Positions 60,801 through 64,000 of a stretch of DNA of 64,000 nt are shown here, in pieces. Position numbers and translations under genes: made by a program. The DNA comes from Diploscapter coronatus (taxonomy: Eukaryota; Nematoda; Chromadorea; Rhabditida; Rhabditidae): positions 19,421,249 to 19,485,248 of the forward strand of contig OZ038423.1 of NCBI GenBank assembly GCA_964036155.1, read 5' to 3'. Numbering within the stretch: the stretch's first letter is position 1; every line of letters begins with the position of its first letter. The notes below the pieces were generated by a model. That model searched no databases. It saw only the letters and a program-made list of their open reading frames with translations, and was not told where the DNA came from.

Positions 60801-63800
60801 GTTACAAAAAAAATGGAAGGAAAAGGGTTACTGTGACTGTTGCTTGGGACTGGAGGCGTTCCTGATAAAGAACACAACAAAGACCCGCAGCGGCAGACGA
60901 ACAATGACATTTGGCTGCAACTTGAACTCAATCAGTCACTCATTCTAGTATGCAAAGCAGAAATGCAGAAATTAGGCAAGAATGGAAACTATCGAAGGGA
61001 AGGGAAAGTTGAAAAAATGCTGTAAGAAACCAAAATAAGGGAATAAATAAATCGATGAGAAGGTGAAATTAGAAAGCAGGGCAACGCGAGAATGAGACAG
61101 AGGAGGGAGATGCATGAGCATTTCTGCATCCACCAGCAGTTTTAGGCCCTAGACATACATGGCCTATATACAACCTCACAAACATAAATAAGCAGTGCAG
61201 GGCTGCGTGATCTACTGCAGCGCTGCAGTCTCACTCGCAAATTCACGATCTCAACCGGAATCTTCCATTCTTGCAAAATTCTCAATTTAAAGCTCCTTTC
61301 CGATTTTCAGATCGGTCGGCTGAACGCGAAAAACGTGAATGTAAACAGATGCTCGAATCAAATCTGAAGATAAGAGATACATCAAATCAACAGGGAAAGT
61401 GATCGCGTAAGCTATCAGACAAGTCTACGAGAACACAAGTGAGACTGAGGCTGATCTTCAGAGAAATCTAGAGGAATGCGCTTTATATGGAAAAGATTAC
61501 GCAAGCACTGCAATTGCAATAAAAATAGAACGAAGACCACGCTTGACATTGGACACTATGTTGGAATTATCACTTTGGGGAATAATAATTGACTATTTCG
61601 TTGTTAGTGCTAGCTTTGAGCGGATTATGAACGAAGGATGAATGCAGGCAATTGATGGGCATTCTGGGACACAGCCAATAGAGGCAAATCCAGAGAAATG
61701 CGAATGTGGAAGTCGCCCAAAATGGAAGAGGCAAGGAAGAAAAGGGAAATGATTGAATGATGGGGTGTTTGACTGAACGATCAAGTGATTGAAGCTACGA
61801 ACGAATGCTTGTCTGCCAGCCACTCACTAGATTAGACCGAGTGTGGCAAGGGGAAAAACGGAACGCTGCTGATGACACAACGACACCAATCAAGAGATAA
61901 TCGGGTTATCCGATGCGTAATCGCTAGAGCTTTACCGATTATCGAGAAGAATTACGACTTGTCTACGAAATCATTACAGTCAAATAAAAAGCAGATTGAA
62001 ATAAGTATCTCTCGAAAAAAATATGCAAACCGCAGATATCGTAAATCTGACTTGTTGAATCGCAGAGAATCGGTGAAAGCACTCGTGCAAAAGATTCAAT
62101 ATAATCCCACAAAAGAACATAAAAAGTAATTCGTTAAGAAATTGTATATACCGAGTTTTAGTGAAGATAAAGCTAAAGCAGTAGACATAAAAAGAACGAA
62201 AGACAGTACGAGGTTAGATGGAGACGCAGAGAAAAGGAGGGAAGAAAGTGAGGAAGGGAACGCCCAGAGACAAACCTGCTGGCAGTGAAAAACACAAAGC
62301 TAATGAAAGGGATAAAATTCGAGGAGTCTAGGAGCGTTGGATTGAACATACTGCCCAAGAATGGTTGAATGAATGACTGAATTGGCTGATCCAACACACG
62401 ACCACTCGGCCACTACTGAGCCATGAAATCGCGCCATTGCAGCCAATGGAACATGAACTACACAACTAGACATTACTGAATCGATGGATGAAGTACAATG
62501 CAAATGCAAATGATGCAAGCAGTGAATGAGAGAATTGTACAAAAAGGACAGGCAAATCAAGCTGCAGGCTGCAGAAATACAGAAGAAACGAGACTGTAGA
62601 GTAATAAGCACCGACAGGTGTGGATTGCAGAGAAAAAGAGATGAAGAGTAAGGGAAATAGGCAATGAGAATGCGAAAGAATGGATGAAGAGAAGGCGTAG
62701 AAAGGGGAAGGGAAGAAGGGAAAAGGTTACGAAAGGTCAGCCTGTTCGCTCACATCCATTATGCGCCTATTCATAGACAGGACAGGGACATCTCAGCATC
62801 CCAAGGCATGCGCGCATAGGGATATTCGAATTCCTAGAGATGATTTAGCAGAGAGATAATCACTCACCACTATCCAAACTAGAGATTATGGTGTGAAAAC
62901 TATCGCGGAACTTATTTTTTCAGATTCATAAGATCAAACTAGGGCTTGATAAAATCAACATTTTTGTGATGGAAAAGCCGACTACAAGAATGCAAATTGC
63001 AAATTGCAAATTACTCTTGTCCAATCGACACCATCCTTCCCAAATGCCATTTCTTACGCTTCCTATTTTTTCTACTAGAACCTATCACGTAATAATCAGA
63101 TCTAATTATTGAAACTGTGAAATTATGAAATTATAAAATTCGAAAGGTTAAGTGAGGAAAGCGTGAAATTGAGGAAGAGGAAGAGGAATAGGAAGAACTG
63201 TCCCTCGACCTCTATGAATTCGACTCCGATTCTGCAATGACTGGATGTTCCGAATGTAATTAGCTGGGAAATAGATTGGGAGATGGAAAGTCAACTGTGC
63301 AACGTGAAATTGACGAGAGGGAGAAAGAAGAAAAGGAGGAAGGAGAGAGAAAGCATCTCCTCCTTGCAATGCAGTGCAGAGTCAGCCAGGCAGAGAGTGA
63401 AGTTGTTCGCCTCGCGGCTTGGCGCCGTCACCGAGGACGCGGAAAATACCCCCTTTCCCCTTATTTTCCCTCGCTTATTATTGCATGTCAGTAAATGCAA
63501 CTGACTATGAGATGCAAGTGCGCGAGAGGAGTCGCTCAATTCTTTGTTGCCCTCTAACTTCACGGCAAATTTCACACCAAATTATTTTACTCCCGATCTA
63601 TTTCTCGAAAAACTCCCCAGAATGCTAATGAAGGTTTTCATAGCTTCGCGCAATTTCATTGTTGCGATTTCACTTCATTAATAGCTGCGGTATTTTTGAA
63701 CAACTTCAGCATCGCAATTATTGAATTCTGCCTTCAAAAGAAGAGTACTGTAGTTTAATTTTCGAAAAGAAAAGCAAAAAATAGTCTGATCGGTGATTAT

Positions 63801-64000
63801 GTTCGAGTCCGAATTCTCACGGTCAGTGGAAAATGAGCCAATCAACGCAGCAAAGTCATTCAATTTGCTCTCGTGACTTTGGCCATGAAATTTGAACGAT
63901 TTTTCAAATTACTTATAGAAAATAAATAGCTCAATCATGAACGACTCTAGGTTTGGATTAAAAAAAACCAGCCAATACAAAATTAGAAAAAAATGAACAA
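57808..64000. other. Gene-poor region upstream of the NIDO gene
   Basis: No convincing exon, RNA gene or long inverted repeat is seen in 6.2 kb. The plus strand has long purine-rich segments (58400-60000, 61600-62800, 63150-63400), which create long but unbiased minus-strand frames rich in Ser, Leu, Phe and Pro. Small direct repeats occur, such as ATTGCAAATTGCAAATTGCA around 62995 and GAGGATTGAGGATTGAGGAA around 59670. A TTCAAG acceptor-like site directly precedes the NIDO start codon, so part of this region may be a long 5' UTR intron plus the promoter. Confidence 0.45.

Noticed and set aside
1..64000. tRNA, rRNA, CRISPR array, bacterial operon or phage-like genes
   Set aside because: No paired tRNA arms with a GGTTC-type T loop, no rRNA-like blocks, no regularly spaced repeats. 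All clear genes are intron-bearing animal genes.

Overview
The window is nuclear DNA of an invertebrate animal. Every recognisable gene is split into many short exons. Exons are GC-richer than the AT-rich introns, which start at about 33 bp, nearly always GT or GC to AG, with split codons restored across the joins. The gene set is metazoan: a basement-membrane-type NIDO/EGF receptor, an LDL-receptor relative, a DBHS paraspeckle protein, imidazolonepropionase and F-box/kelch. A nematode is my best guess, because of the tiny introns, a DEX-1-like membrane protein, an RME-2-sized LDL receptor relative, and acceptor-like sites directly upstream of several start codons (possible spliced-leader sites). 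This is inference, not proof. No tRNA, rRNA, CRISPR or bacterial-type operon was seen.

Layout. 0.2-1.7 kb (+): C-terminal exons of a probable SMAP-type ArfGAP. 3.1-4.3 kb (+): F-box/kelch gene with two frame problems. 5.0-9.8 kb (-): 19-exon gene for an unrecognised 673-residue protein. 10.6-13.2 kb (-): unrecognised multi-pass membrane protein. 14.3-21.1 kb (-): NONO/PSF-like DBHS protein. 22.5-24.0 kb (+): uncharacterised protein with a PARP-like C-terminal domain. 24.7-29.0 kb (-): 3-beta-hydroxysteroid-dehydrogenase-like SDR with a large acidic insert. It is divergent, 256 bp apart, from 29.2-35.1 kb (+), an LDL-receptor-family endocytic receptor. 35.8-37.1 kb (+): small charged protein. 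38.9-39.7 kb (-): small unknown protein. 41.5-43.8 kb (-): C2H2 zinc-finger protein. 44.9-47.2 kb (+): imidazolonepropionase (histidine degradation). 48.0-57.8 kb (-): 29-exon transmembrane NIDO-EGF-NIDO protein. 57.8-64 kb: no gene seen.

Mobile DNA is the other main theme. I find at least seven short inverted-repeat elements without coding capacity (MITE or foldback type): two between the DBHS and PARP-like genes, two in introns of imidazolonepropionase, two in introns of the NIDO gene and one in an SDR intron. One element family has a second copy, at 13.6 kb and 54.4 kb. A few introns can only be joined in frame if a non-standard splice site is used, and GC donors are frequent. The genes are not functionally linked; the only notable arrangement is the close divergent SDR/LDL-receptor pair.
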